A DNA stretch of 49,363 bases from NCBI GenBank assembly GCA_945862455.1, contig CAMAXU010000011.1:1-49363 (forward strand), read 5' to 3'. Position numbers and translations under genes: made by a program. The notes under the pieces are model-generated. The model did no database searches. It saw only the letters and a program-made list of their open reading frames with translations, and was not told the origin of the DNA. This document shows, one piece after another, positions 36,070 to 46,063 of this stretch (position 1 is the first letter of the stretch; the number at the start of each line of letters is the position of its first letter). The stretch is from Rickettsia typhi (GTDB taxonomy: Bacteria; Pseudomonadota; Alphaproteobacteria; Rickettsiales; UBA1997).

Positions 36070-38004
36070 ATGAGATTAAAAAGTTTAGGCAAAGACTATA
36101 AAATATTTTTCAACTTAGTAGTTTTTGCTTCAGTTCTTATTGCTACAACAACATTATGCTTCTTACACAGGGATTTTACTAAAGTCTCTAAACAAGCTAT
36201 GATTAGCACCACGAATAAAATTGATCAACAAATTACAGAATCCTTTTCTTATCTCGAGAATATTTCCAACTTTGTAGCAAATCAAATCATAAAATACGGA
36301 AATTCAAAAAAAGAAAATATTGCGTCAATTTTGGCTAACACTCGACCAAAAATAAATGATAATGGCTATGACTTTTTTACTTGGACACTTTTCGATTTCG
36401 TTGATGCCAATAATTATGTAATTGCAAGCAGCACTCATGGCGCAATAATAAATCCAATTTTAGTCACCGATGAAGAAAGGTCTTGGATTTACGAAGCCAA
36501 ACAAAAACCTTGGAAACTTTTATCTTCCAAAGTCGATACAGGAATTATCAGCCGCGAACCAATTATTCCTTTTGGTTTTGGAATTAGTGATAAAGGAAAA
36601 TTTCTCGGCACAATTTCTTTTGGTGTCAATGTAAAAAAACTTCAAAGAAAACTAGAACTGCTTTCTAGCATTTCTTACATTAAATTCATAGTTTTTGATG
36701 ATAAAAATTCTATCCTTCTTTCATCAGAAAATTTTAACAAAGAACAAATTTTTGAGATTGCTGATGGTTTTAAAAAACTTGATAAAAGCCTTTTAAAACA
36801 AGGCTTTATTGAGATCGATAATCAAATTTTTTATTACCAATCAAATTCTCTACACTATTTTACAATTTTAACCGGCATTAACAAAAAAATGTTTTTGTCA
36901 GAATTGCGTATTAATTTCTTACCTCATCTTCTTAACACTTTATATTTAACCGTTTTCTTTCTGATTCTGCTTTTCTTTTTTAGAATCAGACTTTTAAACC
37001 CTGTTATCCATCTTTCAAATTCAGCCCATGAAATTTCTAAAGGAAATACTAATGTTTATATTCCTCACGCCGAAATTTCTGAAATTGATTTACTGGCAAA
37101 ATCAATTGAACAAGTTCGCGAATTTTCAGAACAACAGTCTCAAGGTAAGATTCTGGCAGAAAAAGCAAATTTCAATAAAACTGAATTTTTAGCTTCAACA
37201 GCTCATGAATTAAAAAATATCGTTGCCGGAATTATCGGTTTGGCAGAAGTAGTAAAAATTAATTTTTCTGAAAAAGCCGAATCAAATGACAAAAATTTTT
37301 CAGAGCTAGAAATTTTGGAAAATCAAAGTTTTCTTGAAGATATTGTAAAATTGGGTGAAGAACTTTCAGAATTTATTCATGATATTATTGACGTTAATCA
37401 AGCTCAAACCGGTGATTTCAAAATTGAGGAACATTCTCTGGTTGATATGAAAGAAATAGTTATGCGCTCGGTAAAATTACTAAAAATCCGCGCCATAAAA
37501 TCACAAAAACAAATTGTTTCCCAATTTATAAAAAAGAATGATGAAGATTTTATCGTCAACAATATCGACCCTAGAAGAATCAAACAGGTTCTGGTAAACC
37601 TCATCAGCAATTCAATTAAATATTCCAACGAACAAACCGCGATTGAAGTAAAGTTGGAAAAGCTAAATGCTGGAGCTTCAGAAACTTTGCAAATCTCAAT
37701 ATTAGATAGCATCAAGCAAAACCATAATATAAATCATGAACGCAAAACCTATTTACAAAGCATTGTCAAAAAATCACGCCCAAAAATAATGATAAGTATC
37801 AAAGACTATGGTTGCGGAATGAATGAAAATGAAATCAAAATTGCCCTAGCAAAATATGGTCGAATTGAAATGGTGCAAAGTAAATTCATTGATTCAACCG
37901 GACTAGGCTTGCCTTTGGTAAAACATCTGGTTGAAATGCAAGGTGGTATGATGGTTATTGCATCAGAAAAAGATGTAGGAACAGAAGTAAAAGTGTTTTT
38001 GTAA
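36070..38004 (+). CDS. Membrane sensor histidine kinase
   Basis: I choose ATG at 36070 (MRLKSLGKDYKIFFNLV), since the upstream extension lies antisense in the methyltransferase gene; this gives 644 residues. There is a first membrane segment (about 12-34), a roughly 240-residue periplasmic sensor with a Cache-like look, a second segment (about 285-305), a HAMP-like linker, and a kinase core: H-box STAHELKN with His379, N-box VNLISNSIKYS, G1 DYGCGMNE and G2 GLGLPLVKHL. No response regulator is adjacent, so its partner is unknown. Rickettsiales usually have few such kinases. Confidence 0.88.
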   Translation: MRLKSLGKDYKIFFNLVVFASVLIATTTLCFLHRDFTKVSKQAMISTTNKIDQQITESFSYLENISNFVANQIIKYGNSKKENIASILANTRPKINDNGYDFFTWTLFDFVDANNYVIASSTHGAIINPILVTDEERSWIYEAKQKPWKLLSSKVDTGIISREPIIPFGFGISDKGKFLGTISFGVNVKKLQRKLELLSSISYIKFIVFDDKNSILLSSENFNKEQIFEIADGFKKLDKSLLKQGFIEIDNQIFYYQSNSLHYFTILTGINKKMFLSELRINFLPHLLNTLYLTVFFLILLFFFRIRLLNPVIHLSNSAHEISKGNTNVYIPHAEISEIDLLAKSIEQVREFSEQQSQGKILAEKANFNKTEFLASTAHELKNIVAGIIGLAEVVKINFSEKAESNDKNFSELEILENQSFLEDIVKLGEELSEFIHDIIDVNQAQTGDFKIEEHSLVDMKEIVMRSVKLLKIRAIKSQKQIVSQFIKKNDEDFIVNNIDPRRIKQVLVNLISNSIKYSNEQTAIEVKLEKLNAGASETLQISILDSIKQNHNINHERKTYLQSIVKKSRPKIMISIKDYGCGMNENEIKIALAKYGRIEMVQSKFIDSTGLGLPLVKHLVEMQGGMMVIASEKDVGTEVKVFL

Positions 38005-38041
38005 CATAGCTAATTTTTAGAAAACCTAAATCAAAACAAAC

Positions 38042-38335
38042 ATGTTAAACTTTATCAAATCAATCCTGCGCACGATTCGCACCGTGATTATTTCCCTAAT
38101 TCTAATCTGCATCGTGATTTTCATGGTGAATAACCGCGACACTATTCAAGTACATTTCTATCCTTTGCCTTTTGATCTCGAAACCAAAACTTTTTTAGTA
38201 ATAATTTTATTCTTTATTTTAGGAATGCTTTTTGGAATTTTAGCTTGCACCCAAAATATCATCAGTCGCAGAATCAAGAGCTTCAAGGATCACCGCAAAA
38301 TTAACCAGCTTGAGAAACAAATTCAAAAAAAATAA
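38042..38335 (+). CDS. LapA-like (DUF1049) inner-membrane protein
   Basis: The 97 residues contain two membrane segments (about 12-32 and 48-72) separated by the short NNRDTIQVHFYPLPF turn that marks LapA/DUF1049 proteins, and a basic coiled tail (FKDHRKINQLEKQIQKK). In E. coli the related LapA (YciS) helps LPS assembly via LapB. A LapA-only gene downstream of a kinase gene is common in alphaproteobacteria. The role here is inferred from the family. Confidence 0.8.
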   Translation: MLNFIKSILRTIRTVIISLILICIVIFMVNNRDTIQVHFYPLPFDLETKTFLVIILFFILGMLFGILACTQNIISRRIKSFKDHRKINQLEKQIQKK

Positions 38336-38456
38336 GCGAGCTTCTTAATCACTTGTTGATTTCAAACTTTCGCTAAATAACATCCGCCAAATCAATTAAT
38401 CACCACTCTTAAACGCTGTAAATTCCCTACTCTCTCAACTTATTAATCAATCAAAT

Positions 38457-39743
38457 ATGGCAAGTAATTTAACTATCATGGGCAACAAGGAAATTTTGTT
38501 GGTTGCTGAAAACATTGCACATGAAAAAGGCATCTCCCTTCAAGAGGTTGTAGAAGCTATGGAAGAAGGCATTAAACTCGCTGCTAAGAAAAAATATGGT
38601 CATCATTTAGATATTGAATGCCGTATCGATAAAAAGTCGGGCCAAATTAAATTATTCAATAAATTACAAGTTGTTGAAGATGATAAAGAAGATTTCGATT
38701 CACGCACACATATCACTTTAAAACACGCTAAACTTGAAGATAAAGATGCAGCGCTTGGTGATTCTGTTGTTCAAGAATTACCTCCAATCGACTTGAACCG
38801 AGTTGTGGCGCAAGTTGCTAGAAACGAAATTATCCGTAAAGTTAAGGAAGCTGAAAAAAACAAAGAATATAACGAATTTAAAGATCGTTTGGGCGACATA
38901 GTTAGTGCTTCAGTTAAAAAAGTTGGTCTTAAAAATATCGTTATGGAAGTTGATGGTTATGAAGCTGTTATCCACGAAAGCGGCTTGATTCCTAGAGAAA
39001 ATTTCCGCGTTGGTGACCGCATGCGCTGCTATATTGAAGATGTTCGCAAAGAGCCTCATGGCGCGCAAATATTTCTTTCACGCACTCATCCGCAATTTTT
39101 GGTTCGTTTATTTGAACAAGAAGTTCCTGAGCTTTATGATGGCAATATCGAAGTTAAAGCTGTGGCTCGCGATCCGGGTTCGCGCGCTAAAATTGCTATT
39201 TATTCACGCCGCGATGATATCGACATCATTGGTTCATTCATCGGTATTCGCGGCAGTCGCGTTCAATCTGTAAGTTCAGAATTACGTGGTGAAAAAATTG
39301 ACATCATGAAATGGTCATCAAACATTGCTGAACTGGTAGTTAGTGCGCTAACTCCGGCTAAAGTAAGTAAAGTTGTGGTTGATGAAGAAAATAGCTTAAT
39401 CGAAGTTGTAGTTGCCGAAGATCAATTAAGTTTGGCAATCGGACGCGGCGGACAAAATGTTAAACTTGCCTCAAAATTAGTTGGTTACAAAATCGATGTT
39501 ATGACTGACGAGCAAGAATCAGTAAGAAGAACTGCAGAATTTAATCAAGCTTCTAAATTGTTTGTTGAAGCTTTAGACGTTGAAGACATGATTGCCAATC
39601 TTCTTGCTTCTGAAGGCTTCTTAAGCGTTGAAGAACTTGCGTCAGCTGAAACTTCTGAAGTTGCTTCAATTGAAGGATTCGACGAAGATGTAGCAAAAGA
39701 AATCAAACGTAGAGCTGAAGAATATTTACAAAAAACAGCTTAA
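38457..39743 (+). CDS. nusA: Transcription termination/antitermination factor NusA
   Basis: NusA binds RNA polymerase and RNA, modulating pausing, termination and antitermination. The 428 residues contain the N-terminal polymerase-binding domain (about 1-130), an S1 domain (about 135-200), two KH domains (GSFIGIRGSRVQSVSSEL and LAIGRGGQNVKLASKLVG) and one C-terminal helix-hairpin-helix unit (FLSVEELASAETSEVASIEG). E. coli NusA has two acidic repeats at the end; here one is visible, so it is the shorter form. ATG at 38457; ATG at 38478 is an alternative. rimP, the usual upstream partner, is not present. Confidence 0.95.
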   Translation: MASNLTIMGNKEILLVAENIAHEKGISLQEVVEAMEEGIKLAAKKKYGHHLDIECRIDKKSGQIKLFNKLQVVEDDKEDFDSRTHITLKHAKLEDKDAALGDSVVQELPPIDLNRVVAQVARNEIIRKVKEAEKNKEYNEFKDRLGDIVSASVKKVGLKNIVMEVDGYEAVIHESGLIPRENFRVGDRMRCYIEDVRKEPHGAQIFLSRTHPQFLVRLFEQEVPELYDGNIEVKAVARDPGSRAKIAIYSRRDDIDIIGSFIGIRGSRVQSVSSELRGEKIDIMKWSSNIAELVVSALTPAKVSKVVVDEENSLIEVVVAEDQLSLAIGRGGQNVKLASKLVGYKIDVMTDEQESVRRTAEFNQASKLFVEALDVEDMIANLLASEGFLSVEELASAETSEVASIEGFDEDVAKEIKRRAEEYLQKTA

Positions 39744-39776
39744 AAAACGAAGAATTACCAAAGTGCTATACTTAAT

Positions 39777-39851
39777 CAAATTCGACTTTTGGTCGAATTT
39801 GGTTTTGATTTAGATTGCTTCGCGGCGAGTGAATCACCGCATCTGCAATAG
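39777..39851 (+). promoter_or_regulatory. Structured leader between nusA and infB
   Basis: Two hairpins can form: AAATTCGAC/GTCGAATTT around a TTTTG loop (about 39778-39800) and a second, GC-rich one, GCGGCGA/TCACCGC (about 39823-39841) with GATTGC/GCAATA flanks. The stretch lies upstream of infB and is not obviously coding. It may be a terminator, a pause site or a regulatory leader for infB. I see no known riboswitch class. Confidence 0.4.
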
Positions 39852-39915
39852 ATTTATTTTTTAGGAAGATAGTTTTTTTAAAAAAAGTAACTGGTAATTG
39901 AAACAAAAATTAAAA

Positions 39916-42513
39916 ATGACCGACATAGAAAATAAAAACACAACACGTTCAACACTTACCTTAAAACTTCCATCGTCGGCAGGTTCTCAAACTTTGACGC
40001 TTAAAACTCCTGAAACCAAAAAAACTGGAAGCTCGTTAGTTCAAGTTACAATCAAAGGACGCAAAAAAGAAAATATAGACGATCGCGTGCCGACAGCTTT
40101 AAATAAAAGCGAATTTGAAGCTCGCATGAAAGCAGTTTCCGAATCAAAAACAGAAGTTGTTGAGGTTAAAACTCATGAAATTCTAAGTAAAATCACCAAA
40201 GAGAAACGCAAACTCGCTGAAGAAGAATCGGGAAAAAATGAAGTTACAAAACAAGAGGAAATCAAAGAAGATGTCAAAGAAGAATATGTTGTAGCAAAAG
40301 TCGAAGAAAAATCTTCAACTGCTATTGTTGAAGAAAAAGCACAACCTCAAAAAGTAAATTCAAATTATAGTTTAGACAGCTTTGACGTTAGAAATAAAAT
40401 CAGACAAAGTATTGAAGTTACCAATCGTCAAAAAGAAGAACGCGAAAAATTGATCGGCGTTAGGAAAAAAGAAGAACAAGATCGCTTAGAAAAAGAAAAA
40501 GTCGAAAGAGAAAAAAGAAAAGCCGCTAATAAAAAAACAATGAGCGGCGGTAATCATTTCAAAGCTGCAGGTAAACTCAGCGAAAGTGAAGAAGTGGCGC
40601 GCAAAAAACCAAATTTCAAAGAAGAGCGTGGCAATACCAGAAAACAAACTTATATTATTGATGGTGATTCTGATGATAGCGAAGGTGGTCGCAGAAGAAG
40701 AAAAGCTAAATTAAGACAGCAAAATGAAGATAATTCACAAAAAGAATATAAGAAAATCATTCGTGAAGTTGCTTTACCAGAACTGATCACCGTTTCTGAA
40801 TTAGCAGAACGTATGTCCGAAAAAACTGGTGATGTTGTAAAAAAACTTTTCACCATGGGCATGGTTGTAACCAGTAACCAAGCGATTGATGCTGATACTG
40901 CCGAAATTATCATCGGTGAATTTGGTCATAAAGCCACCCGCGTTTCTCACTCTGACGTTGAAAATGTTTTGGACGAAGGCAGTAAAACCTTAGAAATATT
41001 GCCACGTGCACCAGTCGTAACAATCATGGGTCACGTTGATCACGGCAAAACTTCATTGCTCGATGCTTTACGTGAAACCGACACCGCAGCTGGCGAACAT
41101 GGCGGCATCACACAACATATCGGCGCTTCCCGCATTCTAACTAAAGGCGGAAAATATATTACCTTTTTAGATACTCCGGGTCACGAAGCCTTTACTGAAA
41201 TGCGTTCGCGCGGTGCAAATATAACTGACATCGTAGTTTTAGTTGTGGCAGCTGACGATGGCGTAAAAGAACAAACAATTGAAGCAATCAGCCACGCGAA
41301 AGCGGCTGGCGTTCCAATCATTGTTGCGGTAAATAAAATTGACAAAGCGGGCAGCGACCCAGAAAGAGTTAAACATGAACTTTTAACTCACGAAATTATC
41401 GCCGAAGATTTAGGTGGCGAAGTTATGTTCATCCCAGTTTCGGCAAAAAATAAAATTAATTTAGAAAAACTTGAAGAAGCAATTTTGCTACAAGCTGAAG
41501 TTCTTGATCTAAAAAGCGTTTACGAAGGCAAATCAAGCGGCGCTGTCCTTGAATCTCGCGTCGATCCGGGTAAAGGCGTTATCGCAACTTTGCTGGTGCA
41601 AAAGGGCACGCTGAATATTTCTGATTTGATCGTAGTTGGAACATCTTACGGCCGCGTTAGAAAAATGTCGGATGATGCCGGTAAAAATATTAAATCTGCA
41701 ACTCCATCAGTTCCGGTAGAAGTTTTGGGGCTCGATAATGCACCAAACGCCGGTGATAAATTCATGCAAGTTGATGAAGAAAGACAAGCTCGCGAAATTA
41801 TTTCTTATCGCGAACGCAAGGAAAAAGAAGTTAAAGCCTTAAAAAATTCAGCAAAATCTTTGGCTGATATTTTCCGTGAATCTGGCAAAGGAAAAATGAG
41901 ATATCTAAATGTTATAATTAAAGCCGACGTTCATGGTTCAGCCGAAGCAATTAACGGCAGTGTTGTTAAATTAAATAATGATGAAGTTGCGGTTAAAGTT
42001 GTGCATATGGCAACAGGTGGCATTTCTGAAAGTGATGTGAATTTAGCTGCAGTTTCAAATGCCATTATCATCGGCTTTAATACCAGAGCTAACGCCACTG
42101 CAAAAGAAATGGCAAAACTAAAAAATATCGACATCCGCTATTATTCAATCATCTATAATCTAGTCGATGATTTGAAATTATTATTAACCGGAATGTTAGC
42201 TCCAAGCCAAAATGAAGAATATCTTGGTCAAGCTGAAATCAGACAAATCTTTAAAGTTTCTGGTTCCGGAAAAATTGCCGGATCTTTTGTTACTGACGGA
42301 TTGTTACGAAGAAATGCCAAAGCCAGATTGCTTCGTGATAATATTGTGATTCACGACGGAATTCTAAAAACCCTTAAACGCTTTAAAGATGATGTCAAAG
42401 AAGTTAAGGGCGGTTTTGAATGCGGTATTTCTTTTGAGGATTACGAGGATATAAAAGAAAAAGACATTGTTGAATGTTATGAAATGGTCGAACAAAAAAG
42501 ATCTTTTAACTAA
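39916..42513 (+). CDS. infB: Translation initiation factor IF-2
   Basis: IF-2 brings initiator tRNA to the 30S subunit and promotes subunit joining. The start is ATG at 39916; the in-frame TTG at 39898 adds only six residues. Length is 865. A long charged N-terminal region (about 1-265) is followed by the conserved IF2_N domain, and the GTPase G1 motif GHVDHGKT begins at residue 372, with DTPGHEAF (G3) and NKID (G4) after it. C-terminal C1/C2 domains are complete ([26 protein letters not shown]). It is followed after ten bases by a prepilin-like gene, not by rbfA as in many bacteria. Confidence 0.97.
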   Translation: MTDIENKNTTRSTLTLKLPSSAGSQTLTLKTPETKKTGSSLVQVTIKGRKKENIDDRVPTALNKSEFEARMKAVSESKTEVVEVKTHEILSKITKEKRKLAEEESGKNEVTKQEEIKEDVKEEYVVAKVEEKSSTAIVEEKAQPQKVNSNYSLDSFDVRNKIRQSIEVTNRQKEEREKLIGVRKKEEQDRLEKEKVEREKRKAANKKTMSGGNHFKAAGKLSESEEVARKKPNFKEERGNTRKQTYIIDGDSDDSEGGRRRRKAKLRQQNEDNSQKEYKKIIREVALPELITVSELAERMSEKTGDVVKKLFTMGMVVTSNQAIDADTAEIIIGEFGHKATRVSHSDVENVLDEGSKTLEILPRAPVVTIMGHVDHGKTSLLDALRETDTAAGEHGGITQHIGASRILTKGGKYITFLDTPGHEAFTEMRSRGANITDIVVLVVAADDGVKEQTIEAISHAKAAGVPIIVAVNKIDKAGSDPERVKHELLTHEIIAEDLGGEVMFIPVSAKNKINLEKLEEAILLQAEVLDLKSVYEGKSSGAVLESRVDPGKGVIATLLVQKGTLNISDLIVVGTSYGRVRKMSDDAGKNIKSATPSVPVEVLGLDNAPNAGDKFMQVDEERQAREIISYRERKEKEVKALKNSAKSLADIFRESGKGKMRYLNVIIKADVHGSAEAINGSVVKLNNDEVAVKVVHMATGGISESDVNLAAVSNAIIIGFNTRANATAKEMAKLKNIDIRYYSIIYNLVDDLKLLLTGMLAPSQNEEYLGQAEIRQIFKVSGSGKIAGSFVTDGLLRRNAKARLLRDNIVIHDGILKTLKRFKDDVKEVKGGFECGISFEDYEDIKEKDIVECYEMVEQKRSFN

Positions 42514-42523
42514 CTCAAATCAA

Positions 42524-43435
42524 ATGAATAAAAAGAAAGCCTTTTCCTTATTTGAAACATCAATCGTTATTTTAATTGTTGGAATTGCAATCGCTGCAAT
42601 CACACAAGGAACAAGGTTGGTTCAACAATTTCGACTTAACAACGCCAGATCTTTAACTCAAAGTTCGCCAGTTTCAGCAACTGATAATTTGGTCCTTTGG
42701 CTTGAAACCACCAGCACCAATAGTTTTCAACCCACTGGCTATAGTAACAATGCTCCATTAGCCGCAGCATCTGGAACTAAAGTTTGGTATGATTTAAACA
42801 ATAAAAATGATGCTTTAAGCACTTCTAACTCTCCTTATTCAAGCAATCCTACTTACATCAAAAAGGGTATTAATGGTTTGCCGTCACTCAAATTTGATGG
42901 CGTTAGTCAATATCTCGATTTTACCGATCCTTCAGCTCTAGTGAATGGTTCTTACACCGTTTTCGTAGTTGAACAACCAACCAAAAACAGTGGTAATTTT
43001 AATTATTTTCTATCTTCAAAAATTGGTAGCTGCTTTACTAACACATGCTTCAGTCTTGGCCACGAAAATATTACCAGCGGCACTTATACAATTTATTTAT
43101 CCAATTTTTCTAACTATATCGCAATCACTGCATCTGATATTAGCGGACTTTCCTACAGAACAGATCGTGCAATTTTACATAGTGCAATTTTTTCAACCGT
43201 CGGCAGCAGAAAATATTTCTACAATGGCACGTTTGGTAAAAGCGACAGTAACACTAATGCCATTATCGGCAATAGCGGTATGACAATTGGCAATGCTGCA
43301 TCTCTTTCGGGCGGTTTTTATCAAGGATTAATTGGTGAAATAATAATTTTTAATCGCGCTTTAGATAAAGATGAAAGATGGGCAATCGAAGCCTATCTCG
43401 GCAAAAAATGGGGAATTTCCGTAAATCAGAATTAG
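42524..43435 (+). CDS. Prepilin-like protein with LamG-like domain
   Basis: I use ATG at 42524 (MNKKKAFSLFETSIVILIVG). This is a type IV prepilin-like start: basic leader, Ala6|Phe7 cleavage site, Glu11 at position +5 of the mature form, then a hydrophobic helix. The rest of the 303 residues (about 50-300) resembles a LamG/concanavalin-like beta-sandwich: NLVLWLETTSTNSF, KVWYDLNNKNDAL, LPSLKFDGVSQYLDF, GSYTVFVVEQ, LIGEIIIFNRALDKDERWAIEAYL. Combined, it would be a pseudopilin carrying a carbohydrate-binding or adhesion-like domain. It follows infB by ten bases, an odd partner, so it may be a later insertion. Export and function are inferences. Confidence 0.8.
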   Translation: MNKKKAFSLFETSIVILIVGIAIAAITQGTRLVQQFRLNNARSLTQSSPVSATDNLVLWLETTSTNSFQPTGYSNNAPLAAASGTKVWYDLNNKNDALSTSNSPYSSNPTYIKKGINGLPSLKFDGVSQYLDFTDPSALVNGSYTVFVVEQPTKNSGNFNYFLSSKIGSCFTNTCFSLGHENITSGTYTIYLSNFSNYIAITASDISGLSYRTDRAILHSAIFSTVGSRKYFYNGTFGKSDSNTNAIIGNSGMTIGNAASLSGGFYQGLIGEIIIFNRALDKDERWAIEAYLGKKWGISVNQN

Positions 43436-43447
43436 GGCAAAAAAACT

Positions 43448-43975
43448 ATGTTAAAATACGCACTTTCTTCACGCATCATTCATTGGATCAGTGCCATTCT
43501 GGTTTTAAGCATTCTTGGCATCGGAATTTACATGACAGATTTTCTGCCAAAAGACTCTCCCAATCATTTAAAAATTTATGAATTACATAAATCTTTAGGT
43601 ATCATCGCTTTAATGTTAATAATCATTAGAGTCATTAACCGCTTCTTAAAAAAAGCCCCTGCACTTCCCGCTACAATGCCAAAAATTGAAATTATTTTAT
43701 CCAGTCTCGTTCATTTCGGGCTTTACGTTTTACTACTTTGCGTTCCGTTTTCTGGCTATTTAATGTCTAATTCTTTCGGATTTCCGGTTCATTTATTTGG
43801 CATAGAAATGCCATTTTTAATTGGCACTAATTACGAACTAGGAAAATTATTTGCCGAAGCTCACGAACTATGCGCCTATGCCTTGCTTGGTTTAGTAATT
43901 ATTCATATTCTGGCAGTTATTAAACATCGTTATCTCGATAAACCAGAACATGATGTTTTAAAAAGAATGTGGTAA
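43448..43975 (+). CDS. cybB: Cytochrome b561-type membrane protein
   Basis: The 175 residues form four membrane segments. Heme-ligand-like histidines occur in [14 protein letters not shown] (helix 1), [12 protein letters not shown] (helix 2), [11 protein letters not shown] (helix 3) and [12 protein letters not shown] (helix 4). The layout matches the bacterial cytochrome b561 (CybB/YodB) family, which passes electrons between quinone and, in E. coli, superoxide or an unknown partner. It ends four bases before hisF and lies thirteen bases after the prepilin-like gene. Confidence 0.85.
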   Translation: MLKYALSSRIIHWISAILVLSILGIGIYMTDFLPKDSPNHLKIYELHKSLGIIALMLIIIRVINRFLKKAPALPATMPKIEIILSSLVHFGLYVLLLCVPFSGYLMSNSFGFPVHLFGIEMPFLIGTNYELGKLFAEAHELCAYALLGLVIIHILAVIKHRYLDKPEHDVLKRMW

Positions 43976-43979
43976 AAAA

Positions 43980-44735
43980 ATGCTGAAGAATCGAATAATT
44001 CCCTGCCTCGATGTTAAAAATGGCCGCGTTGTAAAAGGTGTTAATTTTGAAAATTTAGTCGATGCTGGCGATCCAGTTGCTCAAGCAAAATTCTATTACG
44101 AACAAGGAGCTGACGAACTATGTTTTCTTGATATCGCCGCAACGAATGAGAATCGCGGCGTAATTCTGGATGTTGTAAAAAAAGTTGCTCAAGTTTGCTT
44201 TATTCCTTTCACCGTTGGCGGCGGAATCAAAGAAATTGAAGATTTTTCTAACTTGCTAAAATGCGGCGCTGACAAAGTTTCGGTTAATAGTGCCGCAATC
44301 AAAAATCCAAAATTAATTTCTAAAGCCGCGTCAAAATTCGGCTCACAATGTGTTGTCGTTGCAATTGATGCTAAAAAAAATGAATCAGGAAATTATGAAA
44401 TTTTCACCCATGGCGGCAAAAACCCAACCGGAATTGATGCAATTGAATGGGCAAAAAAAGTTACAGCTTTAGGAGCTGGAGAAATTCTTCTAACTTCGAT
44501 GGATAAAGATGGGACTAAGTCCGGCTACGATTTGGAATTAATAAAAAAAATCACTTCCCAAATTTCAATTCCCGTAATTGCTTCTGGCGGAGTTGGTGAT
44601 TTAGAACATTTAGCCGAAGGTCTAAAAGCCGGCGCCAGCGCAGTTTTAGCCGCTTCAATTTTTCACTTTAAAGAATATTCAATCAAGCAGGCGAAAGAAT
44701 TTTTAGATGAGCAAAAAATTGCTGTGCGAATTTAA
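43980..44735 (+). CDS. hisF: Imidazole glycerol phosphate synthase subunit HisF
   Basis: HisF is the cyclase subunit that, with HisH, makes imidazole glycerol phosphate and AICAR in histidine biosynthesis. The 251 residues form a TIM barrel with catalytic Asp11 ([15 protein letters not shown]) and Asp130 (VVAIDAKKN), plus the phosphate-binding GGGIKEIED and [11 protein letters not shown] loops. No other his gene is nearby, so either the pathway is scattered or the gene is isolated. Normal length and no damage. Confidence 0.95.
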   Translation: MLKNRIIPCLDVKNGRVVKGVNFENLVDAGDPVAQAKFYYEQGADELCFLDIAATNENRGVILDVVKKVAQVCFIPFTVGGGIKEIEDFSNLLKCGADKVSVNSAAIKNPKLISKAASKFGSQCVVVAIDAKKNESGNYEIFTHGGKNPTGIDAIEWAKKVTALGAGEILLTSMDKDGTKSGYDLELIKKITSQISIPVIASGGVGDLEHLAEGLKAGASAVLAASIFHFKEYSIKQAKEFLDEQKIAVRI

Positions 44736-44876
44736 AAACCAAATGTTTGTAAAGATCTATTATTCAAATACTTCACTTCACTCATGTAAGGATCATTTGA
44801 CGAAAGGGAATTTAAAGTACGCTAAGCTTTTGGAATTGGGTTTAACTTTCTAAAACCACCTTTTTCAATACGCCTA

Positions 44877-45826
44877 TACCAAATCTAAAATCTATTGATA
44901 TTTAACCAGCTAACTTTATTCCTCTAATTTTTTGGAGGGGTTATGGTAAAAGCTTATGGTGAAGATTTAAGAATCAGAGTTGTTAACCGAGTTAAAGATG
45001 GTCAAGAAAGTCATCAGCAGATAGCGGATATTTTTGATGTTGGTATAGCAACACTAAGAAGGTGGATCAAACTCCACAAAGATACTGGCTCTGTTGCCCA
45101 CATAGTGCCAACAAGAACTAGACCAAGAAAAGTTGATTACAAAAAAGCTCAGAAATTTATCGAGAAAAATCCCGACAAGACGCTAAAGGAAATAGGAAAA
45201 AAGTTTAAGGTAACAGACAAGGCGGTTTGGTATATTACAAAACAACTCGGCATCACATATAAAAAAACGCTTCCTGTACGAGGAGAGACAAGAAGATTTG
45301 AGAGAAGAATATCAAAGAGTTTTAAACCAAGTTCCAAAAGAAAATCTGATCTATCTTGATGAAAGCGGATTCGATCTGAACGTGAAGAAAGAATATGGCT
45401 GGAAGTCAAGAGGACAAAGACTTTACGATAATAAAAGTGGCAACAGAAAAAATAAAAGAATCACGGTTATTTCTTCTTATTCAAATCAAACAAAACAGTT
45501 GATTGATCCGATGTATTTTGAAGGAAATACTGATACGGGAATTTTTAACCAATGGATTGAGGAATTTTTGATTCCAGAACTTAAATCCCATCAAATCGTT
45601 ATTATGGATAATGCCGCTTTCCATAAATCACAAAAAACCCAAGAGCTTTTAGAATCAGTGAATTGTAAACTCCTTTACCTTCCTCCATACTCACCAGACT
45701 TCAATCAAATTGAGCAGAAGTGGGGGGCATGTAAAAAATTCTGTAAAGAAAATCAGGGATAGATTTGAGGATTTTAACGAGTGTTTGGAGAAGGTGCTAT
45801 GCTATCGATAGATTTTAGATTTGGTA
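44877..45826 (+). mobile_element. IS630-family insertion sequence, copy 1 (950 bp)
   Basis: Terminal inverted repeats start TACCAAATCTAAAATCTATT at 44877 and end in ATTTGGTA at 45826; flanking TA (44875-44876, 45827-45828) is the expected target duplication. Two frames encode the transposase (44943-45359 and 45298-45762). Removing the element joins CC-TA to TTTGTTCC, which restores a 21-bp word also found intact at 48169-48189, showing that the copy inserted into that repeat. Confidence 0.88.
44943..45811 (+). pseudogene. IS630 transposase, copy 1, two frames with a late frameshift
   Basis: Frame A (44943-45359) has the helix-turn-helix part (IADIFDVGIATLRRWIK). Frame B continues with the DDE catalytic part: LDESGF, MDNAAFHKS, SPDFNQIEQKWG. 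The frames join at an A7 run (45261-45267): skipping one A gives a smooth protein, GITYKK then RFLYEERQEDLREEYQ. A GGAGGGG ribosome binding site stands before ATG 44943. After W of EQKWG the copy has one extra G compared with copy 2, so frame B ends early at 45762; without it the frame would run to TAG 45809-45811. The copy is probably inactive unless the loss of the tail is tolerated. Confidence 0.85.
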
Positions 45827-45904
45827 TATTTGTTCCAACTTACCCTAATATTAAAGAAATCCACCTTGTTTCATAACAATAATATGCAATTTTACCCATA
45901 GGCG

Positions 45905-46063
45905 ATGAAAAACAAAGTTAAAAAAGAAAACTTACCGCATAAAATTTGTATAAAATGCAATCGACCATTTACCTGGCGGAAGAAATGGCAGAAGGTTTGG
46001 GATCAAGTGAAATATTGCTCTGACAAATGTCGTAAGAATAAAAATAAAAACCAAAATGAATAA
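45905..46063 (+). CDS. DUF2256 zinc-ribbon-like protein, 52 aa
   Basis: This short gene has four cysteines, C15/C18 and C38/C42, in the DUF2256 layout: [19 protein letters not shown], then [15 protein letters not shown]. The family is a small cysteine-pair protein of unknown function, presumably metal-binding, and widespread in proteobacteria. Its end overlaps the ATG of the DUF3429 gene by eight bases, so the two are translationally coupled. It sits between the two IS630 copies. Confidence 0.85.
   Translation: MKNKVKKENLPHKICIKCNRPFTWRKKWQKVWDQVKYCSDKCRKNKNKNQNE

Noticed and set aside
44736..44876. Search for a tRNA or small RNA after hisF
   Set aside because: No cloverleaf arms, T-loop GTTCGA or CCA end can be drawn; only AT-rich sequence leading to the IS.
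45149..45409. 86-residue minus-strand frame in IS630 copy 1
   Set aside because: Overlaps the transposase and has no start context or family resemblance.
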